DNA of 64,000 nt. Source: Hyphomicrobium sp. GTDB taxonomy: Bacteria; Pseudomonadota; Alphaproteobacteria; Rhizobiales; Hyphomicrobiaceae. This document shows positions 10,319 to 19,277 of the stretch, in pieces. Each line of letters starts with the position of its first letter. Positions within the stretch are counted from its first letter, which is position 1. Both the position numbers and the translations under genes were made by a program. The stretch spans positions 1-64,000 of the forward strand of contig NZ_JAIELN010000017.1 of the NCBI RefSeq assembly GCF_019753045.1, written 5' to 3'. The notes beneath the pieces are model-generated. The model searched no databases and had not been told where the DNA came from. It was given only the letters and a program-made list of their open reading frames with translations.

Positions 10319-11884
10319 TTACTCTGCAGCGTCCGCGAGAAACTTATTCGGCGACGGCTTGTGGAAGTCCTCGGGGAAACCACGAACCGCACTCATGACC
10401 GGAAACGGCGTCAGACCGCCCATTGCGCAGAGCGAGCCGTCGGCCATAGTCACGCAAAGATCTTCGAGCAGGGCTAAATTCTTCTCGCGATCGACGTCGT
10501 CGATGATCTTGTCGATCACCTCGACTCCGCGCGTCGAACCGATGCGGCAGGGCGTGCACTTGCCGCAGCTTTCGATCGTGCAGAATTCCATCGCGAAGCG
10601 GGCCTGCTTGGCCATGTCGACAGTGTCGTCGAAGACGACCAGGCCGCCGTGGCCGACCATCGCGTCGACCTTGGCGAATTCCTCGTAGTCCATCGAAACG
10701 TCGAACTTGGATTCCGGGATGTAGGCGCCGAGCGGGCCGCCGACCTGGACTGCGCGAACCGGACGGCCAGTCGCCGTGCCACCGCCCCAGTCTTCGATCA
10801 GCTGACGCGTCGTAACGCCAAAAGCTTTCTCGACGAGACCGCCCTGCTTGATGTTGCCTGCGATCTGGAACGCCAGCGTGCCGCGCGAGCGTCCGACGCC
10901 ATAGTCGCGATAGAACTCGCCGCCCTTGTCGATGATGATCGGTACGGCCGCGAAGCTCATCACGTTATTGATGATCGTCGGCTTGCCGAACAGGCCTTCG
11001 ATTGCGGGGATCGGCGGCTTGTAACGAACAATGCCGCGCTTGCCCTCGATGCTTTCAAGCATGGAGGTTTCTTCGCCGCAGATGTAGGCGCCTGCACCCA
11101 TACGTACAAATAGATCGAAGGAATGCTTTGTTCCCTGAATATTGTCGCCGAGCCAGTTGGCGCGACGCGCAATCTCGATTGCTTCGCGCAGGACGTGCAC
11201 CGAGTGCGGATATTCGGAGCGGACGTAGATGTAGCCCTTCTGGGCGCCACCCGCGATGGCCGCGATCGTCATGCCTTCGATCAGGCAGAATGGATCGCCT
11301 TCCATCAGCATGCGGTCGGCAAAGGTGCCGCTGTCGCCTTCGTCGGCGTTGCAGGCGACGTACTTTTCACCGGCCGGGAGATCGTGAACCGTTTTCCATT
11401 TGATGCCGGTCGGGAAGCCGGCGCCGCCGCGACCGCGAAGGCCCGACGTCGTCACTTCCGTTACGATGTCGATCGGCTTCATCTGGAGGGCTTTCGCCAA
11501 GCCGGCGAAACCGCCGTGGCTGCGATAGTCCTCGATCGAAAGAGGATCGGTGATGCCGCAGCGCGCGAACGTCAGCCGCTCCTGATTTTTGAAATATGGA
11601 ATTTCTTCCGTGAGGCCGTGGCCCAACGCATGGGCCTTGCCGTCGAGAAAACCTGCATCGAACAGGCTCGCCACGTCGCTTGGCGCAACTGGGCCATAGG
11701 CGACGCGGCCGTTCGCAGTCGTCACCTCAACGAGCGGCTCGAGATAGAGCATGCCGCGCGAACCGTTGCGGACGATCTCGACTTCGAGTTTCCGCTTCTT
11801 CGCTTCGGAGGCGATTGCGGCTGCAACCTCATCGGCGCCGACAGAAAGGGCCGCTGCGTCGCGTGGTACAAAGATCTTGATCAT
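10319..11884 (-). CDS. fdsB: NAD-dependent formate dehydrogenase beta subunit (NuoF-like)
   Basis: Flavoprotein subunit of 521 aa. It takes electrons from FdsA and reduces NAD+. The NADH/FMN site is seen in SGLRGRGGAGFPTGIKWK, and the C-terminal [4Fe-4S] motif in ESCGKCTPCRIGSTRG. An N-terminal thioredoxin-like domain precedes them, as in FdsB and fused HoxF-type proteins. The start codon overlaps the fdsG stop by four bases (11881-11884), indicating translational coupling. Confidence 0.95.
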   Translation of the reverse strand: MIKIFVPRDAAALSVGADEVAAAIASEAKKRKLEVEIVRNGSRGMLYLEPLVEVTTANGRVAYGPVAPSDVASLFDAGFLDGKAHALGHGLTEEIPYFKNQERLTFARCGITDPLSIEDYRSHGGFAGLAKALQMKPIDIVTEVTTSGLRGRGGAGFPTGIKWKTVHDLPAGEKYVACNADEGDSGTFADRMLMEGDPFCLIEGMTIAAIAGGAQKGYIYVRSEYPHSVHVLREAIEIARRANWLGDNIQGTKHSFDLFVRMGAGAYICGEETSMLESIEGKRGIVRYKPPIPAIEGLFGKPTIINNVMSFAAVPIIIDKGGEFYRDYGVGRSRGTLAFQIAGNIKQGGLVEKAFGVTTRQLIEDWGGGTATGRPVRAVQVGGPLGAYIPESKFDVSMDYEEFAKVDAMVGHGGLVVFDDTVDMAKQARFAMEFCTIESCGKCTPCRIGSTRGVEVIDKIIDDVDREKNLALLEDLCVTMADGSLCAMGGLTPFPVMSAVRGFPEDFHKPSPNKFLADAAE

Positions 11885-12411
11885 TCCGCGGCTTCCTTCT
11901 CGAGTCCGCCGATGATCTCATCGAAACGTTTAGGATCGACTTTGCCGTAAAGTTTTTCGCCGACCATGATGGCGGGCGAGAGCGCGCAGTTGCCGAGGCA
12001 GAAAACCTGCTCGATGGTGACCATTCCGTCAGCCGTCGTGCCGCCGAGCGACGTGCCCAATGATTTTTCAGCGTGCTGGCACAATGCGTCCGTGCCCATC
12101 GACTGGCAGGCTTCGGCGCGGCAGATCTTAACGACGTGCTTGCCGACCGGATGGCGTTTGAATTCATGATAGAAAGTCAGCACGCCGTAAATTTCGGCGC
12201 GCGAGCGGTTCAATGCCTTGGCTATGACCGGCAACGTTGCGTCCGGCACGTAGCCGAGCTGGTGCTGCAAGTCGTGGAAGATCTCAAGAAGCTCGTCAGG
12301 CTTGTTTCCGTGGCGTGCGCATGACGCCAGCGCCGCGACCTCAGCAGGGGTCGGGGCCGGGAATTGGTCTACCCGCGAGCCGTTCGTTTGCTTTACGGCT
12401 TTCTTCGCCAT
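11881..12411 (-). CDS. fdsG: NAD-dependent formate dehydrogenase gamma subunit (NuoE-like)
   Basis: [2Fe-2S] thioredoxin-fold subunit, 176 aa. The four cluster cysteines are in CRAEACQSMG and VFCLGNCALSP. I chose the ATG complementary to 12409-12411 (MAKKAVKQTNG) because GAGG lies upstream and because family members begin about there; an upstream in-frame ATG near 12501 would add a basic tail and run into the promoter. This is the first gene of the operon. A candidate LysR operator lies about 120 bases upstream. Confidence 0.93.
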   Translation of the reverse strand: MAKKAVKQTNGSRVDQFPAPTPAEVAALASCARHGNKPDELLEIFHDLQHQLGYVPDATLPVIAKALNRSRAEIYGVLTFYHEFKRHPVGKHVVKICRAEACQSMGTDALCQHAEKSLGTSLGGTTADGMVTIEQVFCLGNCALSPAIMVGEKLYGKVDPKRFDEIIGGLEKEAAE

Positions 12412-12528
12412 GTGTGGCGTTTCCTCAGTGTTTTGTTGGCGGCCACGGTGATCCCGAAAACCACTTTGCCGCGTGACGTTAAGTGTGTCATCCGGTCTCA
12501 TTATTCAAATCGATATGACCGATCTCGT

Positions 12529-12545
12529 CATAGATGTCACCTATG
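12529..12545. promoter_or_regulatory. Candidate LysR-type operator upstream of fdsGBA
   Basis: The sequence CATAG-N7-CTATG is an interrupted palindrome containing the T-N11-A signature of LysR-family sites. It lies in the 204-base gap between the LysR gene and fdsG, about 120 bases upstream of the fdsG start. The position suits activation of the operon by the adjacent regulator. Assigned from pattern and position only. Confidence 0.5.
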
Positions 12546-12615
12546 AAGCAGCGCAATAACTGAGGTGAAACTCACAGTTTGAGGCAAAAACGGGCTGCTA
12601 AGTGTTTATTTCTCT

Positions 12616-13521
12616 TCAGGAAATAATGTTTACTGAAAATTTAGCGGCGGCCGCCTGAAACGCTCGAACAAGGGGTGCGACAGGATCGCGGTTCTGGGTT
12701 ACAAGGCCTACGCTGTGCGCGACTTTCGGTTCAACGAGGGGAATCGCTCTCAATCCACCGTTGTTGCCGAGCAGATCCAAAAGATAATGCGGCATCACGC
12801 TGGCGAGCTGCATCAGCCTGACATTCGAATAAAGGTTAATCACGGAGTTGGTTTCGAGTGCGGGCGCCGGGCGGCATCCGGCATCGCGAAAGGCCCGGTC
12901 GATGATTCTCCGGTTCTGCATGTTTGAAGTCAGCAACCCCAACGGCAGTTCGGCGGCTTCGCGCCACGTCACGGTCTCGCGATCGGCGAAGACGTGGCCA
13001 TCGGGGATGAAAAGACAGTAGTGCTCGACATAGAGAGGCGTCGCGACGAGGCCGTTGATCGGCTCGTTGTCGAGATAGGTAATGCCGGCGTCGATCGAAT
13101 AGTCCTCGAGCCCGCGGAGAATTTCCTCGGAGCTCATCGACATGATCGTGAAGTTTATCTGCGGGTGCAGGCGTTGAATGTCGCGCGTGAGGTAGGGGAG
13201 CATCGGCAACGCCGACGGTATTGCGCCGAGTGTCAGCCGTCCGGTCAGGCCAAAATCGCTGATCGCCAGGTGCGCCAGCTCTTGATGCATCGAGGCCCAG
13301 TTGTTGAGGATGAGCTGCGCCCATTTGAGGACGCGCTCGCCTTCCTGGGTCAGGCCCTGGTAACGCTGGCCGCGCTCGACGATCGGCACGCCGAGTTCGA
13401 GCTCGAGCTGGCGGATGCGCCCAGAGAGCGTCGGCTGGGTGACGTTGCAAGCCTGGGCCGCCCGCGTGAAATGCTTTTCGCGGGCGAGGGCGACCAGATA
13501 TTGAAGCTGGCGGATGTCCAT
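12616..13521 (-). CDS. LysR-family transcriptional regulator (probable FdsR-type)
   Basis: 301 aa. The N-terminal winged HTH is clear (FTRAAQACNVTQPTLSGRIRQLE, about residues 18-40) and is followed by a LysR substrate-binding domain. It lies directly upstream of fdsG on the same strand, with a palindrome in the gap. Location suggests that it controls the formate dehydrogenase genes and perhaps itself; formate or a C1 intermediate would be a natural effector, but that is inference. The ATG at 13519-13521 gives MDIRQLQYLVALA, the usual LysR start. Confidence 0.9.
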   Translation of the reverse strand: MDIRQLQYLVALAREKHFTRAAQACNVTQPTLSGRIRQLELELGVPIVERGQRYQGLTQEGERVLKWAQLILNNWASMHQELAHLAISDFGLTGRLTLGAIPSALPMLPYLTRDIQRLHPQINFTIMSMSSEEILRGLEDYSIDAGITYLDNEPINGLVATPLYVEHYCLFIPDGHVFADRETVTWREAAELPLGLLTSNMQNRRIIDRAFRDAGCRPAPALETNSVINLYSNVRLMQLASVMPHYLLDLLGNNGGLRAIPLVEPKVAHSVGLVTQNRDPVAPLVRAFQAAAAKFSVNIIS

Positions 13522-13636
13522 TCGTCTCTCTCTCCCGAGAGAGGGCTAATCATCGGCGGTTCGATGATCAAATGCAATCGAGCGGCCCGTTCAAGGCTCG
13601 ATCGGCCCGTATAGGGGCAGAAAGCCGGAGGCGAGC

Positions 13637-14401
13637 TTAGAAGTCGAGTCCGCCTGCATCGAAGACGTGACCCGAGAGCGAGCGTCCCCGGCGCGACGCG
13701 AGGTGGAGCGCTAAAGTGGCCACGTCCGGCTCGTTCGTGAGATAAGCGCCAGAGCGGCTGCCATCATAGAAGGCGCGCGGGCCGACGCCGTTGATGCGGA
13801 TGCCTTTACCCGCCCATTCGCGCGCTTCGTTCGCGATCATCGCGGCCAGTGCCGTCCGGGCAAAACCGGCGACAGCGGCCGAGCGGCGATCTTGCGGCTC
13901 AGGCATTTTCAAGACGTTCAGGACCATGCCCTCGCTCAGTACGAGGTTCATGCGGTTGGCGATGACGCGCGTCAGCTGTGCGAGCGGCGCGAGCTTCGTC
14001 GAGACGAGGGCTTCGAGATCGCCTTCGCCACGAATCGATTGGATTTCGGTGGAAGAGATCGTCGCCATGTTGATCGCAACATCGAGGCCGCCATAAGCCT
14101 GGGCCGACGTCTGCGCGAATTTCGCGGCGCAATCGGCCGTCGATATGTCGAGGGTGTGGAGGCGAATTTCGCTGGCGCTCTGCGAGAGCAGGGCTGCGAG
14201 TTCGACCAGCTCGGGGGAAAGGTCGGTCGTATGGACAACGAGCCGGGCTTTCAGATCTGCGAAGGCTCGTGCAACGTCAACGCCGGCGATGCCAGTCAGG
14301 CCCGTGATCAGGATGCGCGCGCGCTCAAGCTCACTCGAGACTTCACTTTCGACGCTGGCACCTACTCGATCCATGTACATGCGCTCTTCCCCTCCAGACA
14401 T
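13637..14401 (-). CDS. Degenerate short-chain dehydrogenase/reductase-like protein
   Basis: 254 aa with an SDR Rossmann fold but altered active-site motifs. The dinucleotide loop reads ITGLTGIAG rather than TGxxxGxG, and the NNAG motif is INMATIS. The region that should hold Tyr-x-x-x-Lys (VAGFARTALAAM) has neither residue. The tail GHVFDAGGLDF is typical of SDR proteins. It is therefore probably not a classical oxidoreductase and may bind nucleotide or serve structurally. An N-terminal extension of about 25 residues precedes the fold; an internal ATG at MDRVGASVE is an alternative start. It lies 115 bases upstream of the LysR gene on the same strand. Confidence 0.75.
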   Translation of the reverse strand: MSGGEERMYMDRVGASVESEVSSELERARILITGLTGIAGVDVARAFADLKARLVVHTTDLSPELVELAALLSQSASEIRLHTLDISTADCAAKFAQTSAQAYGGLDVAINMATISSTEIQSIRGEGDLEALVSTKLAPLAQLTRVIANRMNLVLSEGMVLNVLKMPEPQDRRSAAVAGFARTALAAMIANEAREWAGKGIRINGVGPRAFYDGSRSGAYLTNEPDVATLALHLASRRGRSLSGHVFDAGGLDF

Positions 14402-14714
14402 ACGCTAAACCAACAAACGCGAGAGGCGCCGTCGGTCGGATAATAGCACGCCGATTCGCCTAACGAGATCTAAACAGCGCGCCGATTCGGGTTTGCGGGA
14501 GACGGGTCAAGGGCGCTTTTGCGGCTATGCACCGCCGCCGGCGATATGTTCGAAGCATAGAATCATGTGACCGGCGGGCCCCGGCGGGGTTATGATTTGC
14601 TTGGTTGTGGCGATGCCGCGCGAAAAGGTGGTGATAGCGGCCGCCGGCACATTGCTTCCCTTCATGTGTCTGCGAAGGTTGAGGCAAGACGAATCGAAGG
14701 CAGCCTGGAACACC
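14402..14714. other. Divergent intergenic region
   Basis: About 310 bases between the leftward SDR-like gene and the rightward EAL-like gene. It must contain both promoters. A 46-codon leftward frame (14525-14665) has a GC-rich third position but no clear ribosome-binding site, so I do not call it. No hairpin or RNA gene was recognised. Confidence 0.4.
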
Positions 14715-17123
14715 ATGACAAAGCAGGACAATTCAAAGCCGCAAGCAAGTGTCGATCAATCCGACACGCCTGCGCCGTCGCAGGCTCTCTCTCAAAGCGC
14801 GGGGCAAGGTCCCGGACAGGGCACCGGGTCCGCGCCGATGCGAGGTCCAATGGTTGGCCCTGCGAACGGCCCGACGAATGGATTGGCGAATAGCCCCGCG
14901 GAGCCATCGATCGGTCCGGCTACCGGTCAGGCCGCCGACGCGCCGCGCGAGCCCAGATCGCGCGACGGGCTTATCGTTGCATCAATCCTGATCGTGTCCG
15001 CGGCGATTACGATGATGTGCTTTTCGCAGCTCGGCCTTTCGATGCCGATCTCGATTGCGACTGGCGTCGTTGCGCTGTCGCTGTTGATGCTCATTCATAA
15101 GCAGGTTCAGAAATCGGCGCAGATTGCGCTGCTCAAGGCGGAACTCGCGCGCGCCGAGTTTGCGCAGGCGCGCCTTGACGTGAAGCCGAACGGAGCGAAG
15201 CAGAAGATCTCATCGGCGCGTCCGGCGCCAGCGGTGGCCGCGCCCGGTCCGTCGCTTCCGTCAGCTCCGAATGCGCCGTCAGCCGTGAATGTACCGGCAG
15301 CTTCGAGCACGCCGGAATCGCGCATTCGCGAACTTAGCCGCGATATCGGCAATTTGGTTCCGCGCTCCGAACCGGCGGCTCCGGCGCAGCCAGCCGGCGC
15401 GCCTCAGCCGCCTCACGGCACAGCCGGTCTTTCGAGTGCCCGGCCTCTTGCGTCCGTTGACGCCGACAGGGCAGGCCGCTCGGCGCCGCATGCGCCGATG
15501 CAGTCCGCCGCTGAACCGGTTTCCGCGAAACCCACTGCCGAGCCCAAGGGCCGACCGGTCTTTGCGGCACCGGCGAGCGAAAGGCCGGTTCCCGAAACCG
15601 GTCGCGAGCGCTGGTCATTCCGGCGGCGCGTCGATGTTCAGCCGCAGCAGCCGCCGGTAAAGGGCGTCACACCGCCTCCGGGCTGGTCTGCTTCGGCCAA
15701 CGTGCCGAAGGGCGACGTTGCGATGACGATCGAAGGCGATCTCGAGCTGGTGCAGCGGAAGATTAAGGAACTCGCTGACGAGGTGAACGCTGCCGAGGCG
15801 TTGCGCGCGCCGAAGTCTTCGCGTGCGCATGAGCTGCCGAAGCCGAGTGCAAGCGCGCTCGAAGATTCCATCGGTGCGCTGAGAGCCGTTGCAACCAGCA
15901 TGCGCCAGCGGCCCGCGGGCTTCGGCGATTTCCTTCCAACACTTGATGCGGCCAAACCGGCTTCGAAATCTGCTTCGGCTCCGGCTTCGCTGCCGGCGCC
16001 TTCGATGTCGCCGGGCGCACCGCCGATGCAGGCAGCTGCACCAGCACCGGTTTCGCCACCGGCGGAGCCTGTTCAGTCGCAGGGTCTCGGAGAACTCGTC
16101 ATTCCGGCAACTGCGGAGCGCATTGCCGGTTTCGAGCCGGAAGATTCCGTCGACGACGCTACGTTCCGCGAAGAGGAAGCTGACGCTGAATTGGGCCGCC
16201 ATGAGCCAAATCTAAGCGGAATGAGCCTTGCTGAGATGGAGCGTGCAAATCCGGGCAGCATTCAGCGTGAAGCTTCGCCGCTTCCAGAGCTGACGCTTCC
16301 TGAACTGCCTATCCTGGAGTTCAGTGCCGAACCGGCGTCTACTCCCGAATTGCCGCCGCGTGTCGCCTCGATCGCTCGCGCGATCGAAGAGGACGCGATC
16401 GACGTGACGCTCGGGCCGATCGTGACAATCGCGGAGCATTCCGTCAGCCATTATGAAATGACGGCTAACCTGCGTTCGGCCTCCGGCGAACCACACGACG
16501 CAAGCGAGCAAGATTTCTCGCTGGTCGGCGGCGATCTCGATACGCGCTTCGACATTTCGCGTCTCAATCGCGCCGCCGCTCTCGCGTCACGGATGGATGC
16601 GCGCGACAGGGCCGGTTCGCTACTGACGAGCTTTCTCGGCTCGTCGGTCACGAGCAGGACGTTCCTCGAATCCTTCGCTCACGCCTACGAAGTCCGGCCG
16701 AGAATTTCCGCACAGCTCGTGTTGACGTTCTCGCAACGCTCGATCGACGAATTCACTCCGGCCGCATGGCAGGCGCTGCGCGACATGCATTCGTTCGGCT
16801 TCCGCCTCGCGCTCGATCAGGTGACGCACATGGGGACGGATTTTGCTGCGCTCCAGCAAGCCGGCTTCCGCTTCGTCAGGTTCGGCGCACAGCCGTTGCT
16901 TGAGGGGATGACGTCGCGCGACCGCTTTGTGCCGGCGGATGAAATCCTGCAACGTGTGACGCTGGCGGGACTCTCGGTCATCGCGAGCGGTATCACGGAT
17001 GCTGCGATGCAGAAGCGCTTGCTCGATGCGGGCATTCTGCTCGGCCAGGGTCCGCTCTTTGGAGCACCTCGCCAGGTCAACATCGACGGGAGCCGTCCGG
17101 CCAAGCATTCGGCGGCGGCGTAA
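14715..17123 (+). CDS. TipF-like membrane protein with degenerate EAL domain
   Basis: 802 aa. Two hydrophobic helices lie at about residues 84-130 (ASILIVSAAITMMCF and ISIATGVVALSLLMLI). A long Ala/Pro-rich cytoplasmic linker of about 430 residues follows, then a C-terminal EAL-type domain (about 565-792). The domain has lost most phosphodiesterase residues: EAL reads EMT, DDFG reads DQVT and the lysine loop reads VRFG. It may thus bind cyclic-di-GMP without cleaving it, like Caulobacter TipF, a flagellar positioning factor with the same layout. The ATG at 14715 is preferred; an upstream in-frame start at 14592 is possible. No flagellar genes are in view, so the function is inference. Confidence 0.72.
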   Translation: MTKQDNSKPQASVDQSDTPAPSQALSQSAGQGPGQGTGSAPMRGPMVGPANGPTNGLANSPAEPSIGPATGQAADAPREPRSRDGLIVASILIVSAAITMMCFSQLGLSMPISIATGVVALSLLMLIHKQVQKSAQIALLKAELARAEFAQARLDVKPNGAKQKISSARPAPAVAAPGPSLPSAPNAPSAVNVPAASSTPESRIRELSRDIGNLVPRSEPAAPAQPAGAPQPPHGTAGLSSARPLASVDADRAGRSAPHAPMQSAAEPVSAKPTAEPKGRPVFAAPASERPVPETGRERWSFRRRVDVQPQQPPVKGVTPPPGWSASANVPKGDVAMTIEGDLELVQRKIKELADEVNAAEALRAPKSSRAHELPKPSASALEDSIGALRAVATSMRQRPAGFGDFLPTLDAAKPASKSASAPASLPAPSMSPGAPPMQAAAPAPVSPPAEPVQSQGLGELVIPATAERIAGFEPEDSVDDATFREEEADAELGRHEPNLSGMSLAEMERANPGSIQREASPLPELTLPELPILEFSAEPASTPELPPRVASIARAIEEDAIDVTLGPIVTIAEHSVSHYEMTANLRSASGEPHDASEQDFSLVGGDLDTRFDISRLNRAAALASRMDARDRAGSLLTSFLGSSVTSRTFLESFAHAYEVRPRISAQLVLTFSQRSIDEFTPAAWQALRDMHSFGFRLALDQVTHMGTDFAALQQAGFRFVRFGAQPLLEGMTSRDRFVPADEILQRVTLAGLSVIASGITDAAMQKRLLDAGILLGQGPLFGAPRQVNIDGSRPAKHSAAA

Positions 17124-17152
17124 CCAGCCGGAACCACGCTGACTGTGACGAC

Positions 17153-17176
17153 GGAGCCGGATGACAGTCCGGCTCC
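17153..17176 (+). terminator. Hairpin after EAL-like gene, possible terminator
   Basis: Perfect nine-base stem ggagccgga / tccggctcc with a six-base loop, 30 bases after the stop codon. The downstream tract has only scattered T, so termination is probable rather than certain. Confidence 0.5.
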
Positions 17177-17203
17177 TGCTCGTTTATAGGCCGCAAATCG
17201 AGG

Positions 17204-17229
17204 TCGCATATCGCATATCGCATTTCGCA
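17204..17229 (+). repeat. Seven-base tandem repeat, about 3.7 copies
   Basis: Consecutive units TCGCATA, TCGCATA, TCGCATT, TCGCA sit 25 bases before the HAD phosphatase start codon. This is a short low-complexity tract; slippage here could change spacing in the leader. Confidence 0.75.
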
Positions 17230-17253
17230 CAACGGGCCTCGGGCAAGGTCCGC

Positions 17254-18108
17254 ATGTCTGCCATTCCGCTCTTCTCTTCCATCGTTCCGCTCGCTGCCTC
17301 GTCCGACCTCTGGTTCGTCGACATCTGGGGCGTGCTGCACAATGGCGTTCGGCCGTTTGCATCGACCGTTGCGGCTTGCGAAGCTTTCCGAAAGCAGGGC
17401 GGCACTGCGCTTCTCGTCACCAACTCGCCGCGTCCGCATGACAGCGTGATCCGTCAGCTCGATGGCATCGGTGTTGCGCGCTCCGCTTACGATGGCATCG
17501 TGAGTTCGGGCGACGTCTCGCGCAGCCTCATCGCAGCTTGGGCGGGACGGCCTATCCTGCACATCGGGCCGTCGCGCGATCTGCCGATCTTCGCCGGACT
17601 TGGCGCAACGCCTGGAGCGTCCGCGGACGATGCGGATGTCGCCGTCTGCACGGGACTCTACGACGACGAAACCGAGACGCCGGAAAATTATTCGGAGCTG
17701 CTTCAGAAGCTCAAGGTGCGCAACGTGCCGATGGTCTGCGCCAATCCCGACTTGAAGGTCGAGCGCGGCGGCCGGATCATTTATTGCGCCGGTGCGATCG
17801 CGAGCGCGTACGCGGCGCTGGGCGGCAACGTGAGTTATGCCGGAAAACCCTATCAGCCGATTTACGATCTGGCGCTGCGTACGGGATCCGATATCCGCGG
17901 AGTTCCGGTTCCCAAGGACCGTGTGCTCGCGATTGGCGACGGCGTCGCGACAGACATCGCGGGCGCGGCAGGGTTTGGCATTCGTTCGGTCTTCATCGCG
18001 AGCGGCATCTACGTCGGCTCTGACGAATCTCTCACGGGAGCGGCCGGGCGGCTTTTCCCAGCGGGTGCGCCGCAGCCGGTCGCTCTCATGCAAAGTTTGG
18101 TGTGGTAG
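17254..18108 (+). CDS. HAD-superfamily class IIA hydrolase (TIGR01459-like)
   Basis: 284 aa. HAD motif I is DIWGVLHNG, motif II is TNSP, and motif III/IV is in GDGVATDIAGA near the C-terminus. The class IIA (NagD-like) cap fits the spacing between motifs. Such proteins dephosphorylate small phosphometabolites in the cytoplasm; the substrate of this alphaproteobacterial subgroup is not established. The ATG at 17254 (MSAIPLFSSIVP) is chosen because translation from an earlier start would run through the seven-base repeat. Confidence 0.87.
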   Translation: MSAIPLFSSIVPLAASSDLWFVDIWGVLHNGVRPFASTVAACEAFRKQGGTALLVTNSPRPHDSVIRQLDGIGVARSAYDGIVSSGDVSRSLIAAWAGRPILHIGPSRDLPIFAGLGATPGASADDADVAVCTGLYDDETETPENYSELLQKLKVRNVPMVCANPDLKVERGGRIIYCAGAIASAYAALGGNVSYAGKPYQPIYDLALRTGSDIRGVPVPKDRVLAIGDGVATDIAGAAGFGIRSVFIASGIYVGSDESLTGAAGRLFPAGAPQPVALMQSLVW

Positions 18109-18129
18109 GCTGATCGCTCGATTGGCCGC

Positions 18130-19128
18130 TCAGGCGACGGTCAGCACGATCTTGCCTATGTGCGCACTGCTCTCCATTCGTGCGTGCGCTTCGCTCGCCT
18201 GCGCGAGGGGATAGGTGCTGTCGATCGGTATCTTGATCTTGCCGGAGACGATGAGCGGCAGAGCGTGCTCCTCGATGCTGCGGGCAATTTCGCCTTTCAC
18301 CTCGGAGGTACGAATGCGCAGCGTCGATCCGGTGAGGGTCAGCCGTTTCAGCATCACGCGAATGAAATCGACCGTCGCGGTCGATCCTTTCTGAAAGGCG
18401 ATGTTGACGAGGCGGCCATCGTCCCCGAGCGAGCGAATGTTCTTCTCGATGTAATCGCCGCCGACCATGTCGAGGATGACGTCGACGCCCTTACCTGCGG
18501 TCTCGTTCTTGATCACCTGCGCGAAATCCTCTGACCGGTAATTGATGGCGACGTCGGCGCCGAGGGCGCGGGCGGCTTCGCACTTTTCATCCGAGCCGGC
18601 GGTCGTGAAGACGGTTGCTCCGAATGCCTTCGCGAGCTGGATGGCGGTGACGCCGATGCCGCTCGTGCCGCCATGGACCAGGAATTTCTCGCGAGCCTTG
18701 AGGTGGCCGCGGTCGAACACGTTGTGCCAGACGGTGAAGAAGGTTTCGGGGATCGCTGCCGCTTCGACGAATGAGATCGCCTCCGGCTTTCTGATGCAGC
18801 ACAGCTCGGACACGGCGACGAATTCGGCGTATCCGCCACCCGGAACAAGAGCCATGACCGGGTCGCCAACGGCGAATTGGCCAGCTCCCTCGCCAAGCGC
18901 GGCAATGACTCCTGAGACTTCGAGGCCCGGAAGTTCCGAGTGACCTTTGGGCGGAGGATAATTTCCCTGCCTCTGCAGCACGTCCGGCCGGTTTACTCCG
19001 GCAGCTGCAACCTTGATCAGGACTTCGCCCGCTTTGGGCTGCGGCACCGGCAAATCGGTCAAGCTCAGCACGTCGGGACCGCCCGATCCCACGATCACAA
19101 CGGCTTTCATCGATGTCGGGAGACTCAT
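18130..19128 (-). CDS. NAD(P)H:quinone oxidoreductase, zinc-independent MDR family
   Basis: 332 aa medium-chain reductase of the quinone-oxidoreductase type. Visible are a GroES-like N-terminal domain (MKAVVIVGSGGPDVL, GVNRPDVLQRQGNYPPPKG), GGYAEFV, and the Rossmann motif VHGGTSGIGVTAIQLAKAFGA. The zinc-ligand cysteine pattern of alcohol dehydrogenases is absent. The start at 19128 (MSLPTSMKAVV) is preferred; the ATG six codons later is also possible. It is convergent with the HAD gene, 21 bases apart. Confidence 0.88.
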   Translation of the reverse strand: MSLPTSMKAVVIVGSGGPDVLSLTDLPVPQPKAGEVLIKVAAAGVNRPDVLQRQGNYPPPKGHSELPGLEVSGVIAALGEGAGQFAVGDPVMALVPGGGYAEFVAVSELCCIRKPEAISFVEAAAIPETFFTVWHNVFDRGHLKAREKFLVHGGTSGIGVTAIQLAKAFGATVFTTAGSDEKCEAARALGADVAINYRSEDFAQVIKNETAGKGVDVILDMVGGDYIEKNIRSLGDDGRLVNIAFQKGSTATVDFIRVMLKRLTLTGSTLRIRTSEVKGEIARSIEEHALPLIVSGKIKIPIDSTYPLAQASEAHARMESSAHIGKIVLTVA

Positions 19129-19277
19129 CTCGCTCGCTTTCTCATTGAAGATAGCCGAGAGGAATGCACTGGGACGCCAAGCGGGGCAAGCGTTGCGCGC
19201 GTGGTGGCGGCCAACTCTCGACGCCCCCTCGCGTCTCAAATAAGCTGAGCGACAAAAGAAAAGTTGGAGGAACAGTC

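Noticed and set aside
14592-14714. Upstream extension of the EAL-like protein
   Set aside because: It adds a hydrophobic, Cys-containing stretch inconsistent with the predicted topology. The ATG at 14715 gives a hydrophilic start; the choice remains uncertain.
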